A DNA stretch of 5,140 bases from JAMCXS01 sp964459065. Lineage in GTDB: Bacteria > Acidobacteriota > Terriglobia > UBA7540. Made by a program: the position numbers and the translations under genes. Positions 4,192 to 5,140 of this stretch are shown one piece after another. The DNA lies in contig CAYWMN010000260.1 in NCBI GenBank assembly GCA_964459065.1, positions 1 through 5,140 of the forward strand, in the 5' to 3' direction. The notes below the pieces were generated by a model that saw nothing but the letters and a program-made list of their open reading frames with translations, was not told the DNA's origin and searched no databases. The stretch's first letter is position 1; each line of letters starts with the position of its first letter.

Positions 4192-5140
4192 CTACGCGGA
4201 GTAGTCCGCGTTGAGCTGGAGGCGCTCACCGGGTTTCAGGGTGCGCTTTTGCGACCACACCGCTACGGTCGCCCGGTTCTGGTTCTTGGCGGTCCAGTCG
4301 AGCGTGCAGCGCACCACCTGCTCTTTGGGAAAGCGGGTGATGACGGTCCGCCCGGTGCCGCGGTTAACCATCCGCAGTTCTCCATCCGGCAGTTCGGCCC
4401 CTGTGTACTGTTCCACGCCAACGGGTTCTTCCACCGGCTTGATGGCCTTCAACTCAACGTGCTTGCCGTCCTGCCGGCGGAAGGTGAGGTAGACGTCGTC
4501 CATCCCCAGGGGATTCGGGCCACCGGGATCCATATCGATTTGGGATTTGAGCGTGACGGTGAGTTCGGCGGAGCCCGTATTTTCGAGAGTTGTTTCGGTG
4601 TGCACCCGCGCGTCGTTGCCCACGAGCCGGATCAGCCGGTGGCAGCGGATGCCCTCGGGGCCGGTTCCCGTCAGGCGGCATTCGGTCGCCGTTGGCGCTG
4701 AAGCCAGCTCCCATTTGACGGGTTTAGCCTTGCGGTCGAGAAAATCGCCGTAAGGGGACACGGTCAACCCGCGAAAGTCTGGATAATCGTGGTCGGTTGG
4801 ATCGGGTTCGAGCAGGATATTTTCTCCGGAAGTTTTGAGGAGCATTTGGAAAATGCGGCCGGTGAGTTCCGGAGCTACGCGCAGCGTCAGGGCTGCATTG
4901 TGCAAGGTCTCAAAGTGGTAAGGCTTGATGTTAACGGGAAATACGTCGCTGGCGAGTTCCGATTGTTGCACAACCCCGATGAACCCGAAATGTTTGGTCT
5001 TGCTGATCAAAGCCTTGTAGCGGCGGTTTGTCTCGTTAAGGTTGATGGGCTCATAAAGATTGCCCCGCACGACGTACCTTTTGACCCGGTTCAGTTCCAG
5101 ATACTCGAGCGGTATTCGGGCCTTTTCAACCCTGGTGCGG
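4192..5140 (-). CDS. C-terminal part of a large carbohydrate-related protein (DUF4838-like tail plus mutarotase-like beta-sandwich)
   Basis: The frame is open to the window edge, so the gene is cut by the window; 315 residues and the TAG stop are visible. A GTG at 5070 could be mistaken for a start, but the 23 codons before it (including RVEKARIPLEYLEL) continue a protein-like sequence. That segment resembles the end of DUF4838-type secreted proteins associated with glycoside hydrolases. From about residue 72 the sequence has the alternating beta pattern of galactose-mutarotase-like domains (ETLHNAALTLRVAPELTGRI). It ends in a strand-rich tail with WSQKRTLKPGERLQL. No catalytic residues can be assigned from this part. 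It lies upstream of the GH98-like gene on the same strand, which fits a role in polysaccharide breakdown. The domain names are tentative. Confidence 0.6.
   Translation of the reverse strand, partial: RTRVEKARIPLEYLELNRVKRYVVRGNLYEPINLNETNRRYKALISKTKHFGFIGVVQQSELASDVFPVNIKPYHFETLHNAALTLRVAPELTGRIFQMLLKTSGENILLEPDPTDHDYPDFRGLTVSPYGDFLDRKAKPVKWELASAPTATECRLTGTGPEGIRCHRLIRLVGNDARVHTETTLENTGSAELTVTLKSQIDMDPGGPNPLGMDDVYLTFRRQDGKHVELKAIKPVEEPVGVEQYTGAELPDGELRMVNRGTGRTVITRFPKEQVVRCTLDWTAKNQNRATVAVWSQKRTLKPGERLQLNADYSA

Noticed and set aside
5068..5070. GTG as the start of the right-edge gene.
   Set aside because: The frame stays open to the window end and the upstream residues look like genuine protein, so the gene is cut by the window and does not begin here.

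Overview
The window comes from a GC-rich bacterial chromosome. The best guess is an Acidobacteriota soil or sediment organism. That rests on the style of the dispersed intergenic hairpins, on a Tat-exported GH98-type glycoside hydrolase, and on the paucity of Shine-Dalgarno sites. It is an inference from recollection, not a taxonomic assignment.

Layout. Positions 1-350 hold no gene. They are a mosaic of short palindromic repeats that recur in the second intergenic gap. Positions 356-536 look like a promoter and a GC-rich 5' leader ending in a strong ribosome binding site. Two plus-strand genes follow, 4 bases apart: a membrane fatty-acid-desaturase-like di-iron enzyme (537-1601) and a small Rieske [2Fe-2S] ferredoxin (1606-1926). 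They resemble the MocD/MocE pair, in which the ferredoxin would feed electrons to the di-iron oxidase. Positions 1927-2302 are a convergent intergenic gap packed with the same repeats. On the minus strand follow a Tat-exported GH98-like glycoside hydrolase (start 4117, stop 2303) and, upstream of it, the C-terminal 315 residues of a gene that runs off the right edge (4192-5140). The latter looks like a DUF4838-type tail followed by a mutarotase-like beta-sandwich. These two minus-strand genes are 74 bases apart and plausibly form a polysaccharide-degradation operon.

How the parts relate. The lipid/redox pair and the glycan-degrading pair are convergent, and nothing links them functionally. 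The most interesting non-coding signal is the repeat system. At least seven hairpins with different stems end in the same CTAC/CCAC tail on the plus strand, which reads GTAG/GTGG followed by a palindrome on the minus strand. That is the architecture of REP elements mobilised by RAYT (TnpA-REP) transposases. A second repeat type (191-211 and 2180-2200) folds on the minus strand into a hairpin with tandem G-A pairs and a GNA triloop. Its two copies differ at exactly three positions: one compensatory base-pair change and the loop N. No transposase, CRISPR, tRNA or rRNA is visible.
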